The notes: a model not told the origin generated them from the sequence alone. A DNA stretch of 64,000 nt from Enterobacter ludwigii (GCF_001750725.1 NZ_CP017279.1:3534001-3598000); one strand, 5' to 3'; numbered from the stretch's first letter, positions 18,569 to 28,072 are shown. Program-made: numbers and translations.

Positions 18569-19906
18569 TTACGCCGACACTTTCTCTTCTGCATCAGGCA
18601 TCCGCGGCACCAGCACGGTCGGTTTATTATCGATACGCGTCACCAGCAGCTGGTCGATGCGGTAGTTATCAATATCCACCACTTCAAACTTGTAGCCAGA
18701 GAACTTCACCGAGTCGGTACGTTTCGGGATTTTTCGCAGCATAAACATCATAAAGCCGCCAATGGTCTCGTAATTACCTGACTGCGGGAACTCGTCGATA
18801 TCCAGCACGCGCATGACATCGTCAATCGGCGTACCGCCGTCGATAAGCCATGAGTTCTCGTCACGCTGAACAATCTGCTCTTCCAGACCCTGGCCAACCA
18901 GGTCGCCCATCAGCGTGGTCATCACATCGTTGAGGGTGATGATGCCCACCACCAGCGCGTATTCGTTCATGATAACGGCAAAATCTTCACCGGCCGTTTT
19001 GAAACTTTCCAGCGCTTCAGAGAGGGTGAGGGTATCCGGAACAATCAGGGTATTGCGGATCTGAACGCCGCTGTTGAGCGCCAGGCTCTGGTTGGCCAGC
19101 ACGCGGTTCAGCAGGTCTTTCGAGTCCACATAACCGATGATGTGGTCGATATCTTCATTACAGACCAGGAACTTAGAGTGCGGGTGCTCGGCCACCTTTT
19201 GCTTCAGGCTCTGCTCGTCTTCGTGCAGGTCGAACCAAATCACGTTTTCGCGTCCGGTCATGGATGACGGTACGGTACGGGATTCCAGCTCAAACACGTT
19301 CTCAATCAACTCGTGCTCCTGCTTGCGCAGCACGCCCGCCAGGGCACCCGCTTCGAAGACCGCATAGATATCATCAGAGGTGATATCGTCTTTTCGCACC
19401 ATCGGAATTTTAAACAGGCGGAAAATGCTGTTGGCCAGGCCGTTGAAGAACCACACCAGCGGACGGAACAGGAACAGGCAGAAGCGCATCGGGTTGATGA
19501 TGCGCAAAGCCACAGCTTCTGGCGCAATCATACCGATGCGTTTCGGGGTCAGATCAGCGAAGAGGATGAACAGGCCAGTCACCAGCGAGAAGGAGAGAAT
19601 AAAACTCAGTTGCTCGGAGAGTTCAGGTGAAAAGTAGCGTGCGAAGAGGCCATGAAACACCGGTGAAAATGCTGCATCCCCCACGATACCGCCCAGGATG
19701 GCGACCGCGTTCAGGCCAATCTGCACCACGGTGAAAAACATTCCCGGGTTTTCCTGCATTTTGAGTATGCGTGATGCGTTAACGTTGCCTTCGTCAGCAA
19801 GCAGTTTCAGTTTGATTTTACGGGAGGCGGCCAGCGAGATCTCGGATATCGAGAAAAATGCACTGACGGCAATGAGACAAAGTATCACTAAAATACTGTT
19901 TAACAT
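18569..19906 (-). CDS. ytfL: Polyamine-export-linked CNNM/CBS membrane protein YtfL (PaeA)
   Basis: A 445-residue inner-membrane protein: a DUF21/CNNM transmembrane domain (about 1-190), two CBS domains (about 200-335; TVPSSMTGRENVIWFDLHEDE, FAVIMNEYALVVGIITLNDVM) and a CorC/HlyC C-terminal domain (SWLIDGGTPIDDVMRVLDI). In E. coli and Salmonella it is reported to export putrescine and cadaverine. Length and sequence match the E. coli protein. The gap upstream to 20099 is about 190 bases with no other gene. Confidence 0.94.
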   Translation of the reverse strand: MLNSILVILCLIAVSAFFSISEISLAASRKIKLKLLADEGNVNASRILKMQENPGMFFTVVQIGLNAVAILGGIVGDAAFSPVFHGLFARYFSPELSEQLSFILSFSLVTGLFILFADLTPKRIGMIAPEAVALRIINPMRFCLFLFRPLVWFFNGLANSIFRLFKIPMVRKDDITSDDIYAVFEAGALAGVLRKQEHELIENVFELESRTVPSSMTGRENVIWFDLHEDEQSLKQKVAEHPHSKFLVCNEDIDHIIGYVDSKDLLNRVLANQSLALNSGVQIRNTLIVPDTLTLSEALESFKTAGEDFAVIMNEYALVVGIITLNDVMTTLMGDLVGQGLEEQIVQRDENSWLIDGGTPIDDVMRVLDIDEFPQSGNYETIGGFMMFMLRKIPKRTDSVKFSGYKFEVVDIDNYRIDQLLVTRIDNKPTVLVPRMPDAEEKVSA

Positions 19907-20067
19907 AGTTTATCCGGCTTCAGCCAGATCCTCGGAAGGGAAGTTAATTACATTTGTGTGAAGACACATAGAACGTCAGCTCGTAGCGTTGAGCTGATTA
20001 TTTCAGCGGGTAGTATAGCGTAAAGGCGTGTAAATCTGCCAGAGGTCACATTTTGGCATAAAACCGG

Positions 20068-20090
20068 CCGGACAGCGAAGCGCTGTCCGG
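20068..20090 (-). terminator. Terminator of the GPH symporter gene
   Basis: CCGGACAGCG (20068-20077) pairs with CGCTGTCCGG (20081-20090), a perfect 10-bp stem with loop AAG, followed on the minus strand by a short T-rich stretch. Confidence 0.7.
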
Positions 20091-20099
20091 TACGTACGG

Positions 20100-21647
20100 C
20101 TATTTTACTGCGGATAAACTGGCGTTTCCTGCCGCCCGGCGCGTGGCATCCCCTCCCCACACCTGGTCATACTCATAGCCGGTGAGCTGTTTGATCACCA
20201 CGCGGGTGTTGGCGTCGCAGTCGCGATAATCTCCGCCCAGCTTGCGGCGCGCAATCTCCTTCAGCAGCAGCTTGTGCGTCTCGCGGGTCAGTTTAAATTT
20301 GTAGGTCGTGAAGAAGCTCACGGCCAGAAGGGCCGCCGTCGCGAAAATCAGCAGGCCGATAATGGCCCCCAGCGCGCTTTCAGGCTGTGCGCCGCTGCCC
20401 TTCACAAACCCTGACTCCTGCAGCACCAGGCCGATGATCATAATGGCAATTGCCACGGTGCTTTTGCGGGTCAATACCATCACGCCGGCAAAAATCCCTT
20501 CGCGGCGCTGCTGCGTTACAATCTCATCAATATCAGGGATGAAACTGTAGATATTCCACGGGATGTAATAAAGACCAGAGCGGGCGGCACCGAGCAGGAT
20601 AAAGACCCCCGAGAACAGCAGCGTTGGCACCTGCGTTTTGGTGAGGTAGACCGTAAACAGGAATACCAGCACGGCGAAGATACAGCCATAGGAGAGGCGT
20701 AGCGCGGCGGACGGCGTGATATTCAGCCGGTTCAAAAGCAGCATAAATCCGTACGTGCCTGGTACCGAGGCAAAGGCGGCAATGCTCAGCCAGCCCGACA
20801 CGGCCGCCGCATCCTGGCTCAGACAATAAACGACATAATAGGTAAAGACCGAGCCGAAGACGTCCATCGCAGTAAACGAGAAGATATAAATAATGATATG
20901 CAGGCGGAATGCGCGGATGCGAAAGGACGAAAAGAGGTCCAGTACCAGATATTTCAGATGATTGGCTACCCCGCTGCTGCGCTGGTTATCTATCTTAAAA
21001 TCGGACTCCTGATGCACATCTTTCGCTTCCCAGGTGGTGTACCACGTAATAAACACCGCAAGGCAAAAAACGCAGGAAAATATCAGGCCGGTGAGCGTAT
21101 AGGTAAACGGATTGTCTTTCCCGGTGAACTGCATAATGACACCGGGGACGGAAACGGCAAGGAACCCCCCAAGCTGGGAGCAGATCATGCGCACCCCTGA
21201 AAGTCGGCTGCGCTCTTCGTAGCGGTTCGTCATTTCTGCGGCCAGCGTCTCCCAAGGCACCAGCACCATCGCCGACAGCAGTTCAATCGAGAGATAGGTT
21301 CCCAGGTAATACCAGTACCCCATATCCGTCAGCCATAACAGGGCATACAAAAACATTAATGGGGAACTCAGTAATAAAAAGAAACGGCGACGGCCAAATT
21401 TACGGCCGAGCCAGGTACCCGCAAAATTATCAGTGATATAACCCATGATCGGGCTTAACAACGCATCAATGACGCGGGCGATAGCAAATATAGAGCCCGC
21501 TTCAATAACAGACAGCCCGCAATAGGTCGTGTAAAAAAATAACAGCCAGGTGCCGATAATGGCGAAAGCGCCTCCGCCAAACAGATCGGTTATGCCGTAG
21601 CCAAGCGCCACGCCATAACCAACTCTACGTTCAGTTGGTTTGACCAT
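20100..21647 (-). CDS. GPH-family sugar:cation symporter (MelB/YicJ type)
   Basis: A 515-residue, 12-helix transporter of the glycoside-pentoside-hexuronide family. It shows the family signature after TM2 (SPIMGYITDNFAGTWLGRKFGRRRFFLL) and a second loop motif (YIPWNIYSFIPDIDEIVTQQRREG). A long polar C-terminal tail (about 455-515) is unusual. The substrate is unknown; GPH members carry glycosides, disaccharides and uronides. It is last in line with four oxidoreductase genes on the same strand, 67 bases after 21715-22749, so it is probably the uptake step for that pathway. No homologue lies here in E. coli K-12. Confidence 0.9.
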   Translation of the reverse strand: MVKPTERRVGYGVALGYGITDLFGGGAFAIIGTWLLFFYTTYCGLSVIEAGSIFAIARVIDALLSPIMGYITDNFAGTWLGRKFGRRRFFLLLSSPLMFLYALLWLTDMGYWYYLGTYLSIELLSAMVLVPWETLAAEMTNRYEERSRLSGVRMICSQLGGFLAVSVPGVIMQFTGKDNPFTYTLTGLIFSCVFCLAVFITWYTTWEAKDVHQESDFKIDNQRSSGVANHLKYLVLDLFSSFRIRAFRLHIIIYIFSFTAMDVFGSVFTYYVVYCLSQDAAAVSGWLSIAAFASVPGTYGFMLLLNRLNITPSAALRLSYGCIFAVLVFLFTVYLTKTQVPTLLFSGVFILLGAARSGLYYIPWNIYSFIPDIDEIVTQQRREGIFAGVMVLTRKSTVAIAIMIIGLVLQESGFVKGSGAQPESALGAIIGLLIFATAALLAVSFFTTYKFKLTRETHKLLLKEIARRKLGGDYRDCDANTRVVIKQLTGYEYDQVWGGDATRRAAGNASLSAVK

Positions 21648-21714
21648 AATAATATCCAGTGTAGGGTAATGATTAACCCGTTTTACGGGGCGTATTTTTA
21701 TTAACGTCTGGAAT

Positions 21715-22749
21715 TCAAATTACGTTCTGGTTGTTGATATTTATCCATTGTCTTGTTTGAGATGACCGATAAATAGCCTCCACAAGGGTGAGTGATTTTC
21801 CGGCGGTACGGATATCGATATAGTCTCTGTTTTCCGGATGATGAACGGCAGTATAAAACCGGCGGATCGCCTGCTGATGACCCAGCCCCCAGTAGCTTTT
21901 TACCGTGCCGTCGGGGGAATCATCGCTTGCCAGTTTTAACCGCTCACCCGGCGTGACGCGCCAGAGAGTGTTGTCATTCAGCAGCAGCGAGCCGCGTTCA
22001 CAGTGGATCTCCAGCAGGAGAGGGGCGTCCGTGGTGTGGCAATTGCTGGCATAAAACAGGCCGCGGGCGCCGTTGGCGAAGTGTAGTGTGGCCATTGCGC
22101 TGTCTTCGCCTTCGGTCACCTCTGCCAGCTCACCGCTATCCACCACACCTTTCACTCGCGTCACGCCTTCACCGAACCACTGCATCAGGTCGAGCGTATG
22201 GATTGCCTGGTTGATCAGCAGACTCCCGCCTTCTGTTGCCAGCCGACCGCGCCAGGGGCTTTGCGTGTAGTAAGCGCCCGCGCGTGACCATGTGAGTACT
22301 GCCCTGATGCTGAGCATTTTCCCCAGCTGTCCATGGCCTAACTCCTGCCGAATACGCTGGCTGGTGGGGTTGAGCCGGTTCTGATAGCACACGCCGAGCA
22401 GGCTCTGAGCCCGATCGGCGGCACGGGTGATATCAATGAGTTCACGGGTGTTCATGCCCACCGGCTTTTCGCAAAAAACATGCTTCCCGGCGGCAAGTGC
22501 CGCCAGAATCATCTCTTTATGCTCGAAATGGGGCGTACAGATGTGTACCACGTCGATGGCATCATGCAGCAGCATTTCCCGGTAATCCTGATAAAAACGG
22601 CATTGATAGTCTTTCGCCAGCGCCAGTCCTTTAACGCTGTCGATGTCGACCAGCGCACGCAGTGCGACGTTGGGTATCTGGCGCAGGGCATTGACATGGC
22701 AGCCATGAATCGCCCCGCCGCCGATGATAGCGGTATTCAGGATAGTCAT
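21715..22749 (-). CDS. Gfo/Idh/MocA-family oxidoreductase (copy 4 of 4)
   Basis: A 344-residue NAD(P)-dependent sugar or cyclitol dehydrogenase. The N-terminal Rossmann motif IGGGAIHG (9-16) is present. CEKP supplies the catalytic-site lysine; the LLINQAIHTLDLMQW helix gives the substrate-site histidine. The C-terminal beta-sheet domain is complete. Family reactions include oxidation of a sugar C3 or C2 hydroxyl or its reverse. It lies 12 bases after the preceding dehydrogenase with GGGGAG before its start. The four copies are clearly diverged, so different reactions or substrates are likely. Confidence 0.9.
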   Translation of the reverse strand: MTILNTAIIGGGAIHGCHVNALRQIPNVALRALVDIDSVKGLALAKDYQCRFYQDYREMLLHDAIDVVHICTPHFEHKEMILAALAAGKHVFCEKPVGMNTRELIDITRAADRAQSLLGVCYQNRLNPTSQRIRQELGHGQLGKMLSIRAVLTWSRAGAYYTQSPWRGRLATEGGSLLINQAIHTLDLMQWFGEGVTRVKGVVDSGELAEVTEGEDSAMATLHFANGARGLFYASNCHTTDAPLLLEIHCERGSLLLNDNTLWRVTPGERLKLASDDSPDGTVKSYWGLGHQQAIRRFYTAVHHPENRDYIDIRTAGKSLTLVEAIYRSSQTRQWININNQNVI

Positions 22750-22761
22750 CTTCGGCTCCCC

Positions 22762-23829
22762 TTAACCCGCCGCGTTGGCGAGCATTTGAGCCTTCACGCA
22801 GAGCTCCGCAGCCTTGAAGGCGTGCGCCTGCGTCATGGCATTTTCAGTCCGATGGAGACAGTCGAGGATCAGTTCGCCAAAGAACGGGAATCCGACCTGG
22901 CCTGCCACCGGATAACGGAACTCCCCCTCTTTATTGACGAGATAAACCACATCCTGCTCGCCACGGGTTAAATCGACGTATTTGCGGATTTCGATGTAAC
23001 CCTCGGTGCCGAGCAGCGTCAGTCGTCCGTCACCCCATGTGGACAGCCCGTCCGGGGTAAACCAGTCGCAGCGGAAGTAGCCGCTGGCGCCGTTTTCGCC
23101 TTTGAGCATTGCGTCGCCAAAATCTTCAAAGGCGGGGTACTGCGGGTGTTTAACGTTCCGGACCTGGCTTGCTATCACGGTGGCATCGCGGTTGCCGGTG
23201 TAAAAAAGGAACTGCTCAATCTGATGGCTGCCGATGTCACACAGGATGCCGCCGAAGTATCGCCGATCGTAAAACCAGTCTGGCCTTCCTTCGCCTTCAC
23301 GGTGTGGGCCTGTCCCCAGCGTTTGTACCACGTCGCCGATGGCACCTTGCTTTACCAGTTGACCGGCAAAGACAGCACTCTCAACATGCAGACGTTCGCT
23401 GTAGTAAACCGCGTATTTCTTACCGGTTTTTTCAACCATCGCTTTGGCATCTGCCAGCTGTTCAAGGGTGGTGAGCGGCGCTTTGTCGGTAAAGTAATCC
23501 TTCCCCGCCGCCATCGATTTCAGCCCCAGCGCACAGCGCTCAGAGGGGATGGCGGCGCCTGCCACCAGACGCACCTCGTTATCGGCGAGGATCGCCTCCA
23601 GCGAATCCGCCACTCTGGCCTGCGGATACTGCTGGATAAATTTATCCACTCTGGACGGATCGGGATCGTAAACCCATTTCAGCGTGGCGCCGGCTTCAAT
23701 CAGCCCGTTACACATTCCATAAATATGCCCGTGGTCGAGCGCGGCAGCGGCAAAGACAAACTCACCTTCCCGGACAACGGGCTGAGGTTTGCCGACTGGC
23801 GCGTAGTTCATTCCGTCATGTTTATTCAT
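22762..23829 (-). CDS. Atypical Gfo/Idh/MocA-family oxidoreductase (copy 3 of 4)
   Basis: A 355-residue member of a divergent branch. In place of the GxGxxG nucleotide loop it has AAALDHGHIYGMCNGLIEAG (about 28-47), and the catalytic EKP is replaced by DKA (FTDKAPLT). The later GGILCDIGSHQIEQFLFYTG helix keeps the substrate-site His. DHGHIYG-type members occur in 3-keto-glycoside gene clusters, but their reactions are poorly known. The ribosome-binding site (GAGGAA) lies inside the last codons of the upstream gene; only 2 bases separate the genes. Co-translation is likely. Confidence 0.85.
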   Translation of the reverse strand: MNKHDGMNYAPVGKPQPVVREGEFVFAAAALDHGHIYGMCNGLIEAGATLKWVYDPDPSRVDKFIQQYPQARVADSLEAILADNEVRLVAGAAIPSERCALGLKSMAAGKDYFTDKAPLTTLEQLADAKAMVEKTGKKYAVYYSERLHVESAVFAGQLVKQGAIGDVVQTLGTGPHREGEGRPDWFYDRRYFGGILCDIGSHQIEQFLFYTGNRDATVIASQVRNVKHPQYPAFEDFGDAMLKGENGASGYFRCDWFTPDGLSTWGDGRLTLLGTEGYIEIRKYVDLTRGEQDVVYLVNKEGEFRYPVAGQVGFPFFGELILDCLHRTENAMTQAHAFKAAELCVKAQMLANAAG

Positions 23830-23831
23830 CT

Positions 23832-25010
23832 TCAGATTCCTCGATCCAGATCTTTACCCAGGGGGATAGCGCCCACTTCGCTGAAGTTGGCCACGCTTGT
23901 GGATTTCTCATGAAAACGGGGGGCGAGGGTGTTAATCCCGCCGGTACGGTAAAACGGATCGTCACGTGGAATGGGGAGCGAGACCACGGTGCGGGTGATG
24001 GCAGATTTATAAATTGCGGTAATCAACTCCAGCGAGCGTTTTCCCTGTAATCCATCCACCAGCGGAGCCGTGCCGCGTTCAATACTCAGCAGCAGGTCGT
24101 TAATCTGCCCGGTATGCAACGTCCACGCGAGTGCTGGTGTCTGCGCAAAAACAGCGTTGAGCTGTGCTTCCCGCTGCTGGTCGTGAGTTTCCTGAGGAAA
24201 ACCGTTATCGGCACTCACGCTGGCACAGGCTTGCCAGGGGGCAGAGATGCGCGCGCGATCGCCCTGGATGACGATCTTCTGATCTTCGCCGTGATGCACC
24301 ACCGAGGCGGTAAGCTGCGTGAGTGCGCCGCTGGGATATTTGAATATTGCGGCGCTGAGGTCTTCCACTTCGGCATTGTCATGCGCCACGTTGGTCATCA
24401 TCGCCACCACCTCGGATGGAAACCCGAGCATCCACTGAATAGCGTCGATATGGTGAACCGCGTGATTGAGCGTGCAGCCGCCCCCCTCTTTTTCCCAGGT
24501 GCCACGCCACCATAGATCGTAATAGCAGTGGCCGCGCCACCAGAACGAATCCACCTGCGCATGGCAGATTTTGCCCGCGAGGCCGGAATCCAGCGCTGCT
24601 TTTAAGCGCCAGAAGGCATCGGTAAAACGATTTTGCGCAATGATGGAGAGCGTTTTGCCGCTGGCCTGCTGAGCCGCAATCATCGCGTCGCACTCCTCAA
24701 GCGAGGCGGCCATCGGCTTTTCACACAGCACATGGCACCCGGCCTCCAGTGCATCAATGCTGATCTGTGCGTGGACATACGGCGGGGTGCAGACATCGAC
24801 GATATCGACGTCTGGCTCGGATGCCAGCATCTGCTGATGGCTCTCATACACGCGGGCCTGCGTCAGGCCGTAGCGCGTTTTTTTCTCGTGCGCTTTTTCC
24901 GGGTAGATATCCACCAGCGCGACAATCCGGCAGCGCTGACCAAACTGCAAATAACCCTGAATATGGTTATGTGAGATATTGCCTGTACCTACAATGGCGA
25001 TATTTAGCAT
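23832..25010 (-). CDS. Gfo/Idh/MocA-family oxidoreductase (copy 2 of 4)
   Basis: A 392-residue dehydrogenase. The Rossmann motif VGTGNISHNH lies at 6-15, CEKP at about 100-103, and GGGCTLNHAVHHIDAIQWMLG carries the substrate-site histidines. It has a tail of some 35 residues beyond the usual fold (PRDDPFYRTGGINTLAPRF onward). The start ATG (25010) has GGAG eight bases upstream and begins at the Rossmann strand; the longer in-frame extension is rejected. It lies 16 bases after copy 1. Confidence 0.9.
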   Translation of the reverse strand: MLNIAIVGTGNISHNHIQGYLQFGQRCRIVALVDIYPEKAHEKKTRYGLTQARVYESHQQMLASEPDVDIVDVCTPPYVHAQISIDALEAGCHVLCEKPMAASLEECDAMIAAQQASGKTLSIIAQNRFTDAFWRLKAALDSGLAGKICHAQVDSFWWRGHCYYDLWWRGTWEKEGGGCTLNHAVHHIDAIQWMLGFPSEVVAMMTNVAHDNAEVEDLSAAIFKYPSGALTQLTASVVHHGEDQKIVIQGDRARISAPWQACASVSADNGFPQETHDQQREAQLNAVFAQTPALAWTLHTGQINDLLLSIERGTAPLVDGLQGKRSLELITAIYKSAITRTVVSLPIPRDDPFYRTGGINTLAPRFHEKSTSVANFSEVGAIPLGKDLDRGI

Positions 25011-25026
25011 CGTGTCGTCTCCGGAG

Positions 25027-26178
25027 TTACCAGGTGCCTGAGGCATCAAGCGTCACGTTTATGGCCTCTTTAGCAACTGAGGTGCTGATGCGTTGCTGGA
25101 GCAGGCGCAAGTAGTGTTTCTCGTTGATCGGCAGTTCGACCCAGTCGTCAGTCCAGGTGGAAAGATGCATGGCATTGGAGAGCGTCAGGCCGTGGATCCC
25201 GTCCAGGCCCGGCGCAATCAGCGGTTCACCGCGTAGGATGGCGGTGCAGAAGTTTGCGGTAATGACATGATGTTCGCTGCATTCGGCGGCGACAGGAATG
25301 TCGACCTCCCAGCATTCAGGCTCCCCAAAACCGTTTTGCCAGCGGGCGTTAAAGTCGGTTTCGGACTCACGTAGCCGCCAGTAGCGAAGCCGCCCCTCTT
25401 CGACGACCACTTTGCCGCGATCCCCGACGATCTCCAGGCGATTTGTCCCCGGCGTTTCTGCCACGGTAGTGATAAATACACCGGTAGCCCCACCGGCATA
25501 CTCGGCATAGGCGGTGACCTCGTCTTCCACTTCAATGTCACGATGTTTGCCGAACTGGCAAAACGCGCGCAGGCGGACCGGCATGCCCACCAGCCACTGC
25601 CAGAGATCGAGCTGATGCGGATCCTGGTTGAGCAAGACGCCGCCGCCTTCTCCTTTCCAGGTCGCGCGCCAGCCGCCGGAGTTGTAGTAGCTCTGCGAGC
25701 GGTACCAGTTGGTGATTATCCAGTTAGAACGGCGGATCTCGCCCAGCTCGCCGCTGTCGATAAGATCCTTAACCTTCCGGTAGAGCGGGTTTGGTCGCTG
25801 GTTGTACATGATGCCAAACACCACGTCGCACTCGCGCGCGCAGGCGTTCATCTCCTGCACCTGCGCCGTATAAACGCCTGCCGGTTTTTCACACAGGGTA
25901 TGAATGCCGTTACGCATCGCCAGCATCGACAGGCGCGGATGTTCGTAATGGGGCGTGGCGACAATCACCGCGTCGATAAGCCCGCTCTGGATCATCTCCT
26001 GGGCATCACTGAACAGGGGAATGGCCCCCACCAGCTGGCGAATGGCCGGGTGTTTTTCCGGTGCATTGTCACAAACCGCCGTCAGGCAGGCGTCATTGAC
26101 CGTACCCGCGAGTAAATAACGTGCGTGGACCGTACCGATATTACCTATACCAATAATGCCAAAACGTACCTTCTCCAT
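25027..26178 (-). CDS. Gfo/Idh/MocA-family oxidoreductase (copy 1 of 4, promoter-proximal)
   Basis: A 383-residue dehydrogenase with IGIGNIGTVHARYL (about 9-22), CEKPAGVY, and GGGVLLNQDPHQLDLWQWLVG. The sequence GGWRATWKGEGGG before that helix resembles 1,5-anhydrofructose reductase and levoglucosan-dehydrogenase-type enzymes, suggesting a sugar-ring substrate; this is resemblance only. It is first in the operon and divergent from the LacI-type gene. The start at 26178 is set by AAGG upstream. Confidence 0.9.
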   Translation of the reverse strand: MEKVRFGIIGIGNIGTVHARYLLAGTVNDACLTAVCDNAPEKHPAIRQLVGAIPLFSDAQEMIQSGLIDAVIVATPHYEHPRLSMLAMRNGIHTLCEKPAGVYTAQVQEMNACARECDVVFGIMYNQRPNPLYRKVKDLIDSGELGEIRRSNWIITNWYRSQSYYNSGGWRATWKGEGGGVLLNQDPHQLDLWQWLVGMPVRLRAFCQFGKHRDIEVEDEVTAYAEYAGGATGVFITTVAETPGTNRLEIVGDRGKVVVEEGRLRYWRLRESETDFNARWQNGFGEPECWEVDIPVAAECSEHHVITANFCTAILRGEPLIAPGLDGIHGLTLSNAMHLSTWTDDWVELPINEKHYLRLLQQRISTSVAKEAINVTLDASGTW

Positions 26179-26253
26179 GTCACACCTTAATTTCAGTTGA
26201 AAAGAAGTGATGACCGGAAAATAGGAAAGGCGAGGCGTAGCGACAATGTGTTT

Positions 26254-26271
26254 TTGTGAGAATACTCGCAA
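26254..26271. promoter_or_regulatory. Candidate LacI-type operator O1
   Basis: TTGTGAGAATACTCGCAA, an 18-base near-palindrome in the gap between the divergent oxidoreductase operon and the regulator, closer to the oxidoreductases. Confidence 0.5.
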
Positions 26272-26330
26272 GGTGAATAAGTAATCTCCAGGCTTTCTGA
26301 AATTTGGTTTTAAAATCAAAAGGCTGTTTC

Positions 26331-26344
26331 TGCAAATATTTGCA
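26331..26344. promoter_or_regulatory. Candidate LacI-type operator O2
   Basis: TGCAAATATTTGCA, a perfect 14-base palindrome 28 bases before the LacI-type start codon, suitable for autorepression. Centre-to-centre distance to O1 is 75 bases. Confidence 0.5.
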
Positions 26345-26371
26345 AAAACTGATTGAGAGCGAGGTCACACT

Positions 26372-27430
26372 ATGCCGGGCAGGTTAAAAATGGAGGAGAT
26401 CGCGGCCCTCACGGGATATTCCGTTAGCACGGTGTCGAGGGTATTAAGCGGCAAGTCATATACCAGCGATAAAGCCCGGGATGCGATCGTTCGCACCGCA
26501 CGAGAGCTGGGCGTGCTTGAGTCCATGGCCAGTGGACGGCTGTTGATTAACGGTATTGCCGTTTTTGCTCCGGAAAGAACCTTTCAGGGGCGCGGCGATA
26601 TTTTTTATCTTGAGGTGACCAAAGGGATTGCTGAGGCCTGCTCGCCACACAATGTGTGGGTCAGCTGTTGCGGATTAGAAGAACAACACGCCGATGTAAA
26701 ATTATTTATGGAAAAGGCCAGCCAGAAGAACATCAACGCGATAATTATTATTGGTACTGATGATGCCACCATATTTAAACTGGCCAGCACGCTCAATAAA
26801 CCCTGCGTCTTAATTAATTCCGTGGACCGGGAGCGGGTACTGGATTCGGTATCACCCGATCACCGGGCGATCGGCTTCACTGCCATGCAGTATCTCTTTG
26901 AACAGGGGCACCGGCGGGTCCTGACGCTGACCTGCCTTCGGCGAGATACGCTTTATGCTCGTCTGGATGGCATTAAAGAGGCGTATCGCCATTTTCACGT
27001 TGCCTTTGAGCCGCAGCGTGATTTACTCGTGACGGAATGGTTTACCGCAGACGAAGCCGAGCGGGCGCTGGATGAGTGGCTGCTGAGTCATGACAGAGCG
27101 CAGTGGCCAGAGGTGATTTTCCCGAACAGCACCAGCATGACCGAAGGTGTGGTGAGGGCATTAACCCGCCACGGGCTGCGCGTTCCGGAAGACATCTCTC
27201 TGATTACCACCGATTTTGCCTGGAATTTAGCGCACCGGTTGGAAAAACCGGTCACGGGGGTCACGGTGCCCTGCCGCGAACTGGGGATTGAGGCCGTGCA
27301 CCTGCTGCAGACCCGCCTTAACAGGCCGCAGGCACCGGTTTTTAACCTGCTGTTGCAGGGAAAAGTCATGAATTATGGGTCGGTCAGTAACGCCACGCGC
27401 CACGCGGCTCGCGTGGCGCTAGACCAGTAA
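26372..27430 (+). CDS. LacI-family transcriptional regulator of the oxidoreductase locus
   Basis: A 352-residue LacI/GalR-type repressor. The HTH and hinge occupy residues 3-60 (MEEIAALTGYSVSTVSRVLSG). A periplasmic-binding-protein-like sensor follows, with the core strand LINSVDRERVLDSVSPDHRAIG. Such regulators normally respond to the sugar or intermediate of the adjacent pathway. It is divergent from the four dehydrogenase genes over a 193-base gap holding two palindromes. The start is supported by GAGG eight bases upstream. Confidence 0.9.
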   Translation: MPGRLKMEEIAALTGYSVSTVSRVLSGKSYTSDKARDAIVRTARELGVLESMASGRLLINGIAVFAPERTFQGRGDIFYLEVTKGIAEACSPHNVWVSCCGLEEQHADVKLFMEKASQKNINAIIIIGTDDATIFKLASTLNKPCVLINSVDRERVLDSVSPDHRAIGFTAMQYLFEQGHRRVLTLTCLRRDTLYARLDGIKEAYRHFHVAFEPQRDLLVTEWFTADEAERALDEWLLSHDRAQWPEVIFPNSTSMTEGVVRALTRHGLRVPEDISLITTDFAWNLAHRLEKPVTGVTVPCRELGIEAVHLLQTRLNRPQAPVFNLLLQGKVMNYGSVSNATRHAARVALDQ

Positions 27431-28072
27431 TCAGGCCAGCTGTGGCGGCAGGCAGACGCCGATACCCCCGATACCGCAGTAGCCGTACGGGTTTTTATGC
27501 AGGTACTGCTGGTGGTCGTCTTCCGCATAGTAGAACGGTTTGGCAGAGGCGATTTCCGTGGTGACCTCGCGGTTGTCACCGGCATCGTGCATCGCTTTCT
27601 GGAAGCGCTCAAGGCTTGCGCGGGCGGCCGTCTCCTGCTCAGGAGTGAGAGGGTAGATAGCCGAGCGGTACTGGGTGCCGTGGTCGTTACCCTGACGCAT
27701 GCCCTGGGCCGGGTCGTGGTTTTCCCAGAACACCTGCAGAAGTTGCTCATAGCTAATGACGGCAGGGTCATACACCACGCGCACGGCTTCGGCATGACCG
27801 GTCTCGCCAGAGCACACTTCGCGGTAGGTTGGGTTTGGCGTATACCCCCCCGTGTAGCCCGCCGCGGTGCTGTAAACGCCGGGGAGTTGCCAGAAGAGGC
27901 GTTCTACGCCCCAGAAGCAGCCCATGGCGAACAGGGCGATTTCCATTCCATCAGGAACGTTTGTCATTGAATGGCCATTCACGGCGTGTAAGGTCGCCAC
28001 AGGCATAGGGGTGTTGCGTCCCGGTAATGCATCAGCTTGTGAAACAAGATGCTTTTTGTCGAATAAACTCAC
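27431..28072 (-). CDS. msrA: Peptide-methionine (S)-S-oxide reductase MsrA
   Basis: Repairs oxidised methionine (S epimer) using thioredoxin. It has 213 residues against 212 in E. coli. The catalytic cysteine is C52 in [10 protein letters not shown], with [24 protein letters not shown] downstream and resolving cysteines near the C-terminus ([10 protein letters not shown]). It is divergent from tamA, the usual enteric arrangement; the Gfo/Idh/MocA locus is inserted between it and ytfL. Confidence 0.97.
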   Translation of the reverse strand: MSLFDKKHLVSQADALPGRNTPMPVATLHAVNGHSMTNVPDGMEIALFAMGCFWGVERLFWQLPGVYSTAAGYTGGYTPNPTYREVCSGETGHAEAVRVVYDPAVISYEQLLQVFWENHDPAQGMRQGNDHGTQYRSAIYPLTPEQETAARASLERFQKAMHDAGDNREVTTEIASAKPFYYAEDDHQQYLHKNPYGYCGIGGIGVCLPPQLA

